From: an uncultured Bacteriovoracaceae bacterium
GTDB taxonomy: Bacteria > Bdellovibrionota > Bacteriovoracia > Bacteriovoracales > Bacteriovoracaceae
Length of the DNA stretch: 64,000 nucleotides
NCBI GenBank assembly: GCA_937923325.1
Contig: CAKZUQ010000003.1
Coordinates: forward strand, 62,001-126,000
Reading direction: 5' to 3'
In this document: piece after piece, positions 11,727 to 19,912 of the stretch
Layout: each line of letters begins with the position of its first letter
Numbering within the stretch: the stretch's first letter is position 1
Program-made: the position numbers and the translations under genes
The notes under the pieces: model-generated
What the model saw: the letters and a program-made list of their open reading frames with translations, nothing else
The model's database searches: none
What the model was told of the DNA's origin: nothing

Positions 11727-13166
11727 ATGGGTTCTGAGCAAAAAAGAGCAATTTTAGCAGTAGTTATATCTGGTGCGATTCTACTATCATGGCAGTATTT
11801 CTTTCCTGCACCACAGATAAAACCTACAGTTGAAGAGCCAGTAAAGACTTTACAAATTACTGAAGTGGATAAAGATGATTTCGTAAACGTTGAAAATTCT
11901 AAAACAGAAGCTATTGAAGCTTCTACTTTTGAATTAATTAATAAAGATTACACTTATGTTTTATCTTCAAATTTAAGTGTTCTTAACGCTAGCTCAAAAT
12001 TATTTAAATTATCTCTTACAGATGTTTTTAAGTCCCAGGAAAATGCTTTAAGCTTTAAAGTTAATGGTGAGTATAAAAAACTTAACTTTAATGTTTCAAA
12101 AGTATCTGAGAGTAAATTTAATCTTACAAATTCAACTCTTAATATTAGTGGTTCAATTGTTTTAGATGATTCAGGTTTCTTAAACTTAAATTTAAGTTCA
12201 GACAAGCCTTTCAATTATAAATATAAATTTTCTCAGGTTGAAGAAGAATTATCTGGTGGAAAAGTTAAACAATTTCTTTTATATGGTGATGACTTAGATA
12301 CTGTCAGTGTTGGATCAGATGATAAAGGTGATAAGTCTTTAAAGTGGTTTGGACTTGATTTTAATTATCATATTCTTACGACTGTTACAGATAAAAAACC
12401 AATGCTTTATAATGTTACTGAAGCTGGAGTCATGAATATCATTGACGCTAAAGCAACAAATACTTTAAATCATAAGACTATTTTTGCTAGAAAAGATTAT
12501 GATAGACTTGTTGGGCTAGGAGATAATTTACACTTATCTGTAGACTTTGGTTTCTTCTCTATTCTTGCAGAGCCTATTTTAAAAGGTCTTAAATACTTTT
12601 TTGGTATTTTTGGTAACTGGGGTGTCGCAATAATTATTGTAACAATTTTAATGCGTTTACTTACTTTTCCTCTTCAATATAAATCTTATAAAAGCATGAA
12701 GAAAATGCAAGACGTTCAACCTGAGCTTACGAAGATTAAAGAAAAGTTCAAAGATGATCCTCAAAGAATGCAACAAGAAACTATGGCCTTATTTAAAAAA
12801 GCTGGAGCAAACCCAATCGGTGGATGTCTTCCTATGATTTTACAAATGCCTATCTTTTTTGCTTTTTATAGAGTTCTCTATAGCGCGGTAGAATTAGTAG
12901 ATGCACCTTTCATTTTATGGATCACAGATTTAAGTTCTAAAGATCCTTATTATGTTTTACCTATACTAATGGCAGCTGCAATGTTCTTTCATCAAAAATT
13001 AACACCATCGACAACAGCTGATCCAACTCAGAAAAAGATTATGATGTTTATGCCTGTTATCTTTGCTTTATTTATGAAAGATTTTCCTGCAGGTTTAACT
13101 CTTTATATTTTCATTTCAACAATGGTAGCTATGCTTCAACAAGTTCTAGTTTATAAGAGAAGCTAA
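11727..13166 (+). CDS. yidC: Membrane protein insertase YidC
   Basis: YidC inserts inner-membrane proteins, alone or with SecYEG, including ATP synthase subunit c. The 479-residue protein has an N-terminal anchor (AILAVVISGAILLSWQYFF), a periplasmic domain up to about residue 265, then a core of five membrane helices containing NWGVAIIIVTILMRLLTFPLQYKS-like sequence with the conserved arginine, and GGCLPMILQMPIFFAFYRVL. It is shorter than enterobacterial YidC (about 550), mainly in the periplasmic domain. AGGAG precedes the ATG. mnmE starts six bases after the stop, so they are likely cotranscribed. Confidence 0.96.
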   Translation: MGSEQKRAILAVVISGAILLSWQYFFPAPQIKPTVEEPVKTLQITEVDKDDFVNVENSKTEAIEASTFELINKDYTYVLSSNLSVLNASSKLFKLSLTDVFKSQENALSFKVNGEYKKLNFNVSKVSESKFNLTNSTLNISGSIVLDDSGFLNLNLSSDKPFNYKYKFSQVEEELSGGKVKQFLLYGDDLDTVSVGSDDKGDKSLKWFGLDFNYHILTTVTDKKPMLYNVTEAGVMNIIDAKATNTLNHKTIFARKDYDRLVGLGDNLHLSVDFGFFSILAEPILKGLKYFFGIFGNWGVAIIIVTILMRLLTFPLQYKSYKSMKKMQDVQPELTKIKEKFKDDPQRMQQETMALFKKAGANPIGGCLPMILQMPIFFAFYRVLYSAVELVDAPFILWITDLSSKDPYYVLPILMAAAMFFHQKLTPSTTADPTQKKIMMFMPVIFALFMKDFPAGLTLYIFISTMVAMLQQVLVYKRS

Positions 13167-13172
13167 CTAATA

Positions 13173-14720
13173 ATGAACTTTCTTGATAGCGAAGACCAAA
13201 TTATTGCTTGCAGCACTTCTAATTCTAGTAATGCTGCAATTTCAATTATTCGTTTATCAGGCTTTAAGGATCTATCTTTTTTAGACGATTGCTTTACCAC
13301 TAAGGTTACTAAACCTAGATATTCTTATTACGGATCTTTATATGATTCAAAAGTTAAAATGGATGATATTGTTTTAACTTTTTTTAAAGGACCCAACTCT
13401 TATAATGGGGAAAATATTTTAGAACTTGGTGTTCATGGAAATATTTTAAACGTAAAAAAAATAATTCATTTTTTTATTGATAAAAAATCTTTTCGTTATG
13501 CTTATCCTGGAGAATTTTCTTATAGGGCCTTACGAAATAATAAATTAAGTCTTTCTCAAGTAGAGGGTCTTGATTTACTTCTAAATGCTAATTCTGACTA
13601 TGCTCTATCTCAAGGTAACTCTCTCATGAGTGGGGAACTTAAAGATGCTTATACTGAGTTATATAAGTCATTTTTGAACCATAAGTCTTCTGTTGAACTC
13701 TCAATTGATTTTTATGAAGATTTAGGCGAGGAACAATCTCAAAAGCAACTTATGGACTCTTTTGAATCTTTTCATAAAAAATTCAATTCACTTCATTCAA
13801 GATGTTTATCAAACTCCCATAATCTTTTAAAACCAGATCTTTGTTTAGTCGGTAAACCTAATTCAGGTAAGAGTAGTTTATTTAATGCTCTTTTAAACTC
13901 TGACAGAGCTATTGTTTCATCTACAAAAGGGACGACTAGAGACTTTATAAAAGAAAACATTTTGATCAATGATGTTTTATATTCATTAATTGATACTGCT
14001 GGAATTAGACAAACTGATGATGAAATCGAAGAAATAGGAATAAATAAAGCATTAAACCTCTTCAATAACGCTTTTTATAAGATTTTACTCATCGATCCCA
14101 CTGATTTTGATACAGCTAGTTTCAATATTAATTTTAGCGATATAGATATTTTTATTTTTACTCATGTTGATCTTTTAGAATCTGATGATTCTGTGGAGTC
14201 AATTATAGAAGCTATAAAGAATAGATGTGCCCCGATAGAACCACTTTTTGATTCAACGAATGGTTCTATAGAACCAAAGGATATAGCTGGCTCTATGGGG
14301 GCAGATAAACAAACTGGTTCTATGGGACCAATTAAAAACAGTGGTTCTATGGGGGCAAAAATAAATAATGGGCCTATAGGACCAGATTTAGAAAGTGGTT
14401 ATGTAGAACCAATATTTCTAAGAATGAATACCAAAGACCCTTTAGTAGGGGATCTAGATATTTTATTCAAAAGTATTTCTTTAAAGTATGTAGATATTTC
14501 TAGCTCAAATCCAATTGTCATCGATAGGCATATTGATGTTATTAAAAAATTGAATGAAAGTATTTCAACTTATAAACAATTACTATTTAGTGAGGACGAT
14601 ATTTCTATTATTTCATCTGAATTAAATATCATAGGCCATTGTATTTCAGAGCTCATTGGTATAATTAGACCTGAAGAAGTCTTGAATAATATATTTGATA
14701 ATTTTTGTATTGGAAAATAG
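13173..14720 (+). CDS. mnmE: tRNA modification GTPase MnmE with repeat-expanded G domain
   Basis: MnmE with MnmG installs the 5-carboxymethylaminomethyl or aminomethyl group on wobble uridine 34. The 515-residue protein exceeds the usual 450-460. It has the formyl-folate domain, then G1 GKPNSGKSSLFNAL, G2 TTRDF, G3 DTAG and a G4-position motif THVD in place of NKxD. Between G4 and the region where G5 should lie is an insertion, residues about 353-413, of seven units of the pattern G-[SP]-[IM]-[EG]-[PA]. The C-terminus is CIGK, with the catalytic cysteine of the family. The extra residues are encoded by palindromic repeats. mnmG begins eight bases after the stop. Confidence 0.95.
   Translation: MNFLDSEDQIIACSTSNSSNAAISIIRLSGFKDLSFLDDCFTTKVTKPRYSYYGSLYDSKVKMDDIVLTFFKGPNSYNGENILELGVHGNILNVKKIIHFFIDKKSFRYAYPGEFSYRALRNNKLSLSQVEGLDLLLNANSDYALSQGNSLMSGELKDAYTELYKSFLNHKSSVELSIDFYEDLGEEQSQKQLMDSFESFHKKFNSLHSRCLSNSHNLLKPDLCLVGKPNSGKSSLFNALLNSDRAIVSSTKGTTRDFIKENILINDVLYSLIDTAGIRQTDDEIEEIGINKALNLFNNAFYKILLIDPTDFDTASFNINFSDIDIFIFTHVDLLESDDSVESIIEAIKNRCAPIEPLFDSTNGSIEPKDIAGSMGADKQTGSMGPIKNSGSMGAKINNGPIGPDLESGYVEPIFLRMNTKDPLVGDLDILFKSISLKYVDISSSNPIVIDRHIDVIKKLNESISTYKQLLFSEDDISIISSELNIIGHCISELIGIIRPEEVLNNIFDNFCIGK
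14228..14411. repeat. Array of seven 16-bp palindromic repeats within mnmE
   Basis: Copies start at 14228, 14261, 14288, 14315, 14342, 14369 and 14396, so six follow at exactly 27-base steps with 11-base spacers. Copy 2 (14261-14276) is a perfect palindrome, TGGTTCTATAGAACCA. Copy 1 is in the inverse sense (TGCCCCGATAGAACCA). Others vary at the fourth and fifth and at the tenth to fourteenth bases. All are read T-GGN-TCT-ATR-GRR-CCA or a close variant in the mnmE frame. Confidence 0.95.
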
Positions 14721-14728
14721 GTCTAAAA

Positions 14729-16558
14729 ATGTTTGATATCATTGTAGTTGGCGGTGGGCATGCTGGTATTGAAGCAGCAAACATTGCGTCTCAGCATAAT
14801 TTAAAAGTTGGAATAATCACTTTACCAAATATTGGTCTTGCATCAGCTCCATGTAATCCATCGATAGGTGGGGTAGGAAAAGGCCAAGTTGTAAGAGAAA
14901 TAGATGCCCTTGGTGGTTTAACAGGTAAAATTGCTGACTATTCTGGAATTCAATTTCGTACTCTGAATGAATCTAAAGGCTATGCTGTACAGTCTACAAG
15001 AATTCAAATTGATAAAGAAATTTACTCTGTATATGCTGAAGAATTAATCTCGAAAATCTCTAATATAGAAATCATTAAAGAAAAAGTAACATCAATTACT
15101 AAAGAGGGTGAACTTTTTAATATTAAAACAAAAAGTTCCACGTGGAACAGTAAGAAGTTAATTGTTACTGTTGGAACATTTTTGAATGGAAAGATGCATA
15201 CTGGAAAAGAAATTAGTTATGGTGGTAGGAAAGACTGCGAAGCTTCTGAATCTTTATCTAGTATATTTGACGATATTAAAACTGTTGGTGCTCGTTTCAA
15301 AACAGGAACACCAGCTAGACTTGATAAAGAGTCAATCGATTATAGTAAGCTTGAAGTTCAACCTAGTGACGACAGTGTTAATACGTTTCATTATGCAAAT
15401 CCATTAAAAGCAAGAGTTCAAAAGCAACTAAGTTGTTACTTAGCTAGAACGAATGTAGAAACAATGACTATTATTCGTAATAATAAAGAGCATTCTCCAA
15501 TGTTTAATGGTTCTATAGAGGCAGTTGGGGCGAGATATTGTCCAAGTATTGAAGATAAAGCTTATAGATATCCAAATAAGAACGATCATCATATATTTAT
15601 TGAACCGGAGGGTTTAGATACACAAACGATGTATCCTTCAGGTATATCTACAAGTTTGCCTGCTGGTACACAGTTACAATTTATGCAGACAATTGATGGC
15701 CTACAAGAGTGCAAGATACTGATACCCGGTTATGCTGTTGAATATGATGTGATTGATACGACCGAGCTTACATACGGATTAGAATACAAAGACATGCCAG
15801 GACTTTATTTTGCTGGTCAAATTAATGGAACTAGTGGTTATGAAGAAGCTTCTGGTCAAGGGTTAATTGCTGGAATAAATGCATCTAGATCCATACTTGG
15901 AAAAGATATATTTAAGCTATCAAGAGATGAAAGCTATATAGGAGTTATGGTTGAAGATCTAATCTCAAATGTCAGAGATGAACCATATAGACTGTTTACT
16001 GCTAGATCAGAGAATAGATTGTTCATTAGAGAAGATAATGCAGTACTTAGAATGGCAAAGTATAGAAGAGAATTGGGCTTAAATACAGATCTGGATCTAT
16101 ATAATAATAAATTTGTGTCATTATATTATGAATTGTTTGATTTACTAAAAAGTGAATATATATCTCCTTCAGATCCATTCTTGAAAGTATTTAATATTAA
16201 ATTACCTAGAAGAATAAGCCTTTCAGAGCTACTGAGACAAGGAGACCTAGATCCAATTAAGACTTTAGAGAACTACTTCAAGTTTGTTGAATTAAATGTT
16301 CCACGTAGAACAATTCAAACTTTAGCAGTATCGAATAAGTATGATGGTTATATAAATAAAGCAAATGAACATAATCAAAAGCTTTCTAAGCTAGATGCTA
16401 AAAGATTAGATTGGAATAAACTTATAAAATCTGAAAATATTTCATTTGAGTGTAAACAGAGAATTGAGAAGATAAGACCAGAAACATTTGGACAGTTAAA
16501 ATTGATAGAAGGAATAAGACCGGCAACTTTAGCTGCTGTAGCGGGATCTAATATATAA
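14729..16558 (+). CDS. mnmG: tRNA uridine-34 modification enzyme MnmG (GidA)
   Basis: This FAD enzyme is the partner of MnmE in wobble uridine modification. The 609-residue protein starts MFDIIVVGGGHAGIEAA, the FAD dinucleotide-binding motif, and has the MnmG signatures GGVGKGQVVREIDALGG, ARYCPSIEDK and GLYFAGQINGTSGYEEASGQG-like segment. The C-terminal domain ends with IRPATLAAVAGSNI. I use the ATG at 14729; an upstream in-frame ATG would lie inside mnmE. The stop overlaps the rsmG start as TAATG. The coding sequence carries two parS-like sites and one origin-type palindrome. Confidence 0.97.
   Translation: MFDIIVVGGGHAGIEAANIASQHNLKVGIITLPNIGLASAPCNPSIGGVGKGQVVREIDALGGLTGKIADYSGIQFRTLNESKGYAVQSTRIQIDKEIYSVYAEELISKISNIEIIKEKVTSITKEGELFNIKTKSSTWNSKKLIVTVGTFLNGKMHTGKEISYGGRKDCEASESLSSIFDDIKTVGARFKTGTPARLDKESIDYSKLEVQPSDDSVNTFHYANPLKARVQKQLSCYLARTNVETMTIIRNNKEHSPMFNGSIEAVGARYCPSIEDKAYRYPNKNDHHIFIEPEGLDTQTMYPSGISTSLPAGTQLQFMQTIDGLQECKILIPGYAVEYDVIDTTELTYGLEYKDMPGLYFAGQINGTSGYEEASGQGLIAGINASRSILGKDIFKLSRDESYIGVMVEDLISNVRDEPYRLFTARSENRLFIREDNAVLRMAKYRRELGLNTDLDLYNNKFVSLYYELFDLLKSEYISPSDPFLKVFNIKLPRRISLSELLRQGDLDPIKTLENYFKFVELNVPRRTIQTLAVSNKYDGYINKANEHNQKLSKLDAKRLDWNKLIKSENISFECKQRIEKIRPETFGQLKLIEGIRPATLAAVAGSNI
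15134..15149. promoter_or_regulatory. parS-like site 1, inside mnmG
   Basis: AGTTCCACGTGGAACA has a 14-base perfect palindrome (GTTCCACGTGGAAC) and 15 of 16 matches to TGTTCCACGTGGAACA, a common parS variant. It lies about 2.1 kb before parA and is the probable ParB loading site. Confidence 0.85.
15508..15523. repeat. Single origin-type palindrome copy in mnmG
   Basis: TGGTTCTATAGAGGCA fits the mnmE/dnaA repeat family and is read in the same codon phase (GSIEA). It overlaps a conserved MnmG segment (usually GxIEGxGPRY), so it may be chance resemblance rather than an inserted copy. Confidence 0.5.
16297..16312. promoter_or_regulatory. parS-like site 2, inside mnmG
   Basis: TGTTCCACGTAGAACA differs from the perfect palindrome TGTTCCACGTGGAACA at one base. 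It lies 1163 bases after the first site, near the end of mnmG, and codes for part of NVPRRT, a sequence common in MnmG. Confidence 0.75.
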
Positions 16559-17199
16559 TGAAAGAATTTACAAAAAGGTACTATGAATTACTTAACACAA
16601 AGTATGCAGGAATAAATTTAACCAGAATTAATGATTACGAAGATTTTAGTAATAAACAGATATTAGATTCGATAAAGCCATATGAGGAAGCAAAACAGTT
16701 TAAAAGTATCTTGGATAATAAAAAGATAATGGTTGATGTTGGTTTTGGAGGAGGATTCCCAATACTTCCTATGGCCAAACTTCTGCCGAGTTATAAATTT
16801 TATGGAATCGAAACACGAAATAAAAAAGTAACAACTGTAGGGAAGATAGCTGAAGAATTAGGTCTTAATAATGTAAAGTTGATTCATAATCGATTAGAAA
16901 ATGTGAATATAGATTTAGACGTAGTGATAACACTAAAAGCTGTTGGGAAAGTACATGACTTTTTATCTAAAATAAATACAACTAAAGTAATCGAAGTATA
17001 CTTTTATAAAGGACCAAACTTTTATGAGTTAGAAAAAGAACAGCTTAAAAAGGTAAAAAAAAACTGGGATATTATAGAAGAAATAAAACTTAAAATTCCA
17101 GGTACAGAAGAAAGAAATTTTATTGGATTTAGAAATAAAAACGATATAAAAAGTGCTAATAACACTAATATTCTTGTCAATCTTTCATCTTTTAACTAA
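16558..17199 (+). CDS. rsmG: 16S rRNA (guanine-527-N7)-methyltransferase RsmG (GidB)
   Basis: RsmG methylates G527 of 16S rRNA using S-adenosylmethionine. The 213-residue protein shows the family pattern: NLTRI at 20-24, HxD-like region and NKQILDS, then the SAM-binding loop VDVGFGGGFPIL at 59-70 and YGIETRNKK with the acidic ribose-binding residue. It starts inside the mnmG stop codon (TAATG) and is followed by parA after 29 bases, the usual mnmG-rsmG-parA-parB order. Confidence 0.92.
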   Translation: MKEFTKRYYELLNTKYAGINLTRINDYEDFSNKQILDSIKPYEEAKQFKSILDNKKIMVDVGFGGGFPILPMAKLLPSYKFYGIETRNKKVTTVGKIAEELGLNNVKLIHNRLENVNIDLDVVITLKAVGKVHDFLSKINTTKVIEVYFYKGPNFYELEKEQLKKVKKNWDIIEEIKLKIPGTEERNFIGFRNKNDIKSANNTNILVNLSSFN

Positions 17200-17228
17200 A
17201 ACTAACTCTAAGAATTAGGGAGAAATTA

Positions 17229-18098
17229 ATGGCAAAAATAATTGCGATTGCAAACCAAAAAGGTGGAGTTGGTAAGACAACAACATCTGTAAATTTAGCA
17301 GCTTGTCTAGCTGTAGCCGATAAGAAAACTCTTGTATTAGATTTAGATCCTCAGGGAAATGCAAGTGTTGCTTTAGGTCTAGAAAAAGAAGCATTTACAA
17401 ATGCAAACATCTATCATGCTATGATTGGTGGAGAAAATATTGAAACATGTATATATAAGACGGAACTAGCGCATTTAGATATATGTCCATCTGATAATAA
17501 TCTAATTGGTGCAGAAGTTGAACTCATGCAAGCATTTGCAAGAGAGTCAAAGCTAAAAATGGCACTAGAGCCTATTATGTCTTTGTATGATTACGTGATT
17601 ATAGACTGTCCTCCTTCATTAAGTTTATTGACTGTAAATGGACTGAATGCAGCAACTTCATACCTTGTACCTATGCAAACAGAGTATTTTGCAATGGAAG
17701 GCTTAGCACAGCTAATAAACACTGTTAAGCTAATCAAGCAAAACCTAAACCCTGAAATAGAATTAGAAGGGATTTTGTTAACCATGTATGATGGAAGAAA
17801 TAACTTAGCTAGATTAGTGGCAGAAGAAATTAAAACACACTTTCCAGATGATACATTTAAAACAATTATTCCAAGAAACGTTAAACTTTCAGAATGTCCA
17901 AGTCATGGAAAACCAATCATTACATATGATATTACGTCTAAAGGTGCAGATGCCTATTTAAGCGTGGCTAAAGAAATAATTCTAAAAGAAAAAGTAGAAA
18001 TTAAGGAACAAGAAGACCAACTACCACTTATAGATAAAGTTATAACAAGAAATGATCCTGGCTTTGAGATACCAAGCTTTGACGATTATCAAATATAA
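17229..18098 (+). CDS. parA: Chromosome partitioning ATPase ParA (Soj)
   Basis: ParA moves ParB-parS complexes, and so the origin region, by ATP-dependent DNA binding. The 289-residue protein has the deviant Walker A KGGVGKTTTSVNLA at 11-24, Walker A' region LDLDPQGNAS and Walker B DYVIIDCPPSLSLLTVN. The C-terminal tail of about 30 residues after KEIILKEKVEIKEQED is charged and longer than in minimal Soj proteins. GGGAG lies before the ATG. parB follows after 25 bases. Confidence 0.97.
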   Translation: MAKIIAIANQKGGVGKTTTSVNLAACLAVADKKTLVLDLDPQGNASVALGLEKEAFTNANIYHAMIGGENIETCIYKTELAHLDICPSDNNLIGAEVELMQAFARESKLKMALEPIMSLYDYVIIDCPPSLSLLTVNGLNAATSYLVPMQTEYFAMEGLAQLINTVKLIKQNLNPEIELEGILLTMYDGRNNLARLVAEEIKTHFPDDTFKTIIPRNVKLSECPSHGKPIITYDITSKGADAYLSVAKEIILKEKVEIKEQEDQLPLIDKVITRNDPGFEIPSFDDYQI

Positions 18099-18123
18099 AA
18101 CTATAGAAGAGAGAGATATACAT

Positions 18124-19038
18124 ATGGCAACAACTAAAAATAATTCAAAACAAAAAAATGCTTTAGGTAAAGGAATGAGTGCTTTACTTGGAAATAGTTC
18201 ATCTCCATTAAAAGCAAACACTGTAGATAATTCATCAATTGGAGCAGAGAAGGGATCAAATACTGGAAGTTTATTAGTTCCAATTGAAAAAGTTAAGCCA
18301 AATAAAGAACAACCAAGAAAAATCTTTAAAGATAAAGAAATATCTGAATTATCAGCATCTATAAAAGAAAACGGAATTATTCAACCATTGGTAGTATGTG
18401 AGGAAGGTTCGGAGTTCTTATTAATTTCTGGAGAAAGAAGGCTAAGAGCATCAAGATTAGCTGGTCTTAAAATGGTTCCAGTTGTTATCAAAAAGGCAAC
18501 TAAGAAAGATCAAATGGCCATGGCCATAATTGAAAATGTTCAAAGAAGTGATTTAAATTGTGTAGAAGAAGCATTAGCTTACTATCAATTAATGAGTGAA
18601 TTTTCTCTAACTCAAGAAGACGTTGCCAAAAAAATTGGAAAAGATAGATCAACAATTGCAAACTTTTTGAGAATATTAAAACTTCCAAGAGAAGTAATTA
18701 AGATGGTTCAAAGAGATGATTTATCATTTGGACATGCGAAGATATTAGTAGCAGTTAAAAGCGATGAATCAATTCTAAGATATGCTAGAGAAGTTGTTGA
18801 AAGTAATTTATCAGTTAGAGATTTAGAGAAACTAATTAAAACTAAAAAATCTAAAGCTAAGTCGACAGAATCAAATAAATTTTTGGATCAGCAAGTCTCG
18901 ATTTTAAAAGATAAACTAGAAAAAAAGACTGGCTACCACTTTGATTTAAAAACTAAATCTAATGGATCTGGACAGATTACAATAAAGTTCAATAATGAAG
19001 CTGAACTAAATGACGTATTTGAATACTTGATGAAATAA
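18124..19038 (+). CDS. parB: Chromosome partitioning protein ParB (Spo0J)
   Basis: ParB is a CTP-dependent DNA clamp that loads at parS. The 304-residue protein begins MATTKNNSKQKNALGKGMSAL, the ParA-interacting N-terminal peptide with the conserved LGKGMSALLG. The ParB/Srx fold has the box II motif GERRLRAS and the HTH includes VAKKIGKDRSTIANFLRIL. The C-terminus after the lysine-rich linker is the dimer domain. I place the start at 18124 because GAGAGAG precedes it and the LGKGMSALL motif follows; a longer reading from 18052 would overlap parA. The likely targets are the sites in mnmG. Confidence 0.96.
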   Translation: MATTKNNSKQKNALGKGMSALLGNSSSPLKANTVDNSSIGAEKGSNTGSLLVPIEKVKPNKEQPRKIFKDKEISELSASIKENGIIQPLVVCEEGSEFLLISGERRLRASRLAGLKMVPVVIKKATKKDQMAMAIIENVQRSDLNCVEEALAYYQLMSEFSLTQEDVAKKIGKDRSTIANFLRILKLPREVIKMVQRDDLSFGHAKILVAVKSDESILRYAREVVESNLSVRDLEKLIKTKKSKAKSTESNKFLDQQVSILKDKLEKKTGYHFDLKTKSNGSGQITIKFNNEAELNDVFEYLMK

Positions 19039-19061
19039 ATTTTATTTAGAGAAGGTTAGGT

Positions 19062-19394
19062 ATGGAAAATTCTGATTTATGTGCAATTATTGAAAAAGGC
19101 TGTCACTTTGAAGGGAATTTATCTTTTAATGGTGTCGTAAGAATTGCTGGTGCAGTTGATGGAAATATATTTTCAAATGACACATTAATAATTTCTGAAG
19201 GTGCAGTAATAAATGCTGATATTAATGCTAATATCATTTTAATTTCTGGAAATGTTAGTGGAAATATCAAGGCTAGTTCTAGAGTTGAGATTAAGAAGCC
19301 AGCAAGGTTTGAAGGTTCAATAACATCACCAAGTTTGATTGTTGAAGAGGGTGTAATCTTTCATGGTATAACCAAAATGAAAGATAAAAACTAA
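19062..19394 (+). CDS. Bactofilin
   Basis: A 110-residue protein with the bactofilin (DUF583) beta-helix pattern: GNLSFNGVVRIAGAVDGNIF, SEGAVINADINANIILISG, GNVSGNIKASSRVEIKKPARF. Bactofilins polymerise without nucleotide into filaments that scaffold cell-wall or chromosome-segregation proteins. It follows parB by 23 bases and probably belongs to the same transcript. In Myxococcus, bactofilins organise the ParABS machinery, so a similar role is plausible here but is inference. Confidence 0.93.
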   Translation: MENSDLCAIIEKGCHFEGNLSFNGVVRIAGAVDGNIFSNDTLIISEGAVINADINANIILISGNVSGNIKASSRVEIKKPARFEGSITSPSLIVEEGVIFHGITKMKDKN

Positions 19395-19472
19395 AACTTA
19401 TCTTGACTATCTAACCTCTTAAGAATATTCATTTATGTAAAAATATTATCAATAAAAATTAAGGTTAAATCA

Positions 19473-19907
19473 ATGGAGATTTTTGTTCAATTAGGTGCTG
19501 ATTCGTCACTAATGTATCAGTCGATTATTGTATTAGTTGTTCTTATTTTGGCCAAAGTTTTCTTTTTAAATCATTTAGAAACTTTGCTTGTTAAAAGAGA
19601 AGAAGCTACTACAGGTTTAGAAAATAATGCCGAAAAGCAATTTGAAGAAATTGAAAAACTAGAGAAGCAATATGAAAATAAAATAGCTTCAGCTCATAAA
19701 GAAGTTAAGTCTTTTATGGATCAGGAAAAATCAGAAATTTCTAAAAATTTAGAAGCTGATTATAAGGCCAAAGAAAAATCAATTAATTCAGAAGTTGATA
19801 AAAAAAGAGAAGAAGCTCAGGCAGCTGCTAATGCTCAAAAAGAAGAAATTTTATCAAGTGCTGATGAATTATCAGAACTATTAGTTACAAAAGTTACAAA
19901 AGGTTAA
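19473..19907 (+). CDS. F0F1 ATP synthase subunit b' (second b-type stalk subunit)
   Basis: A 144-residue stalk protein with one N-terminal membrane helix (SIIVLVVLILAKVFFL) and a long charged coiled coil. With the next gene it would form a b-b' heterodimer linking F0 to F1. Pairs of b-type genes before atpH are common in photosynthetic bacteria and in groups formerly called Deltaproteobacteria. It is the first gene of the rightward ATP synthase block; a weak TTGACT/TATTCA promoter pair lies at 19403-19431. Confidence 0.88.
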   Translation: MEIFVQLGADSSLMYQSIIVLVVLILAKVFFLNHLETLLVKREEATTGLENNAEKQFEEIEKLEKQYENKIASAHKEVKSFMDQEKSEISKNLEADYKAKEKSINSEVDKKREEAQAAANAQKEEILSSADELSELLVTKVTKG

Positions 19908-19912
19908 TTAAA

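Noticed and set aside
11954..12214. Minus-strand frame within yidC
   Set aside because: It is the reverse of conserved yidC coding sequence, has no ribosome-binding site and shows low-complexity shadow composition.
14228..14411. CRISPR-like array
   Set aside because: The repeats are regular but only 16 bases with 11-base spacers, they are palindromic and in frame within mnmE, and no cas genes are near.
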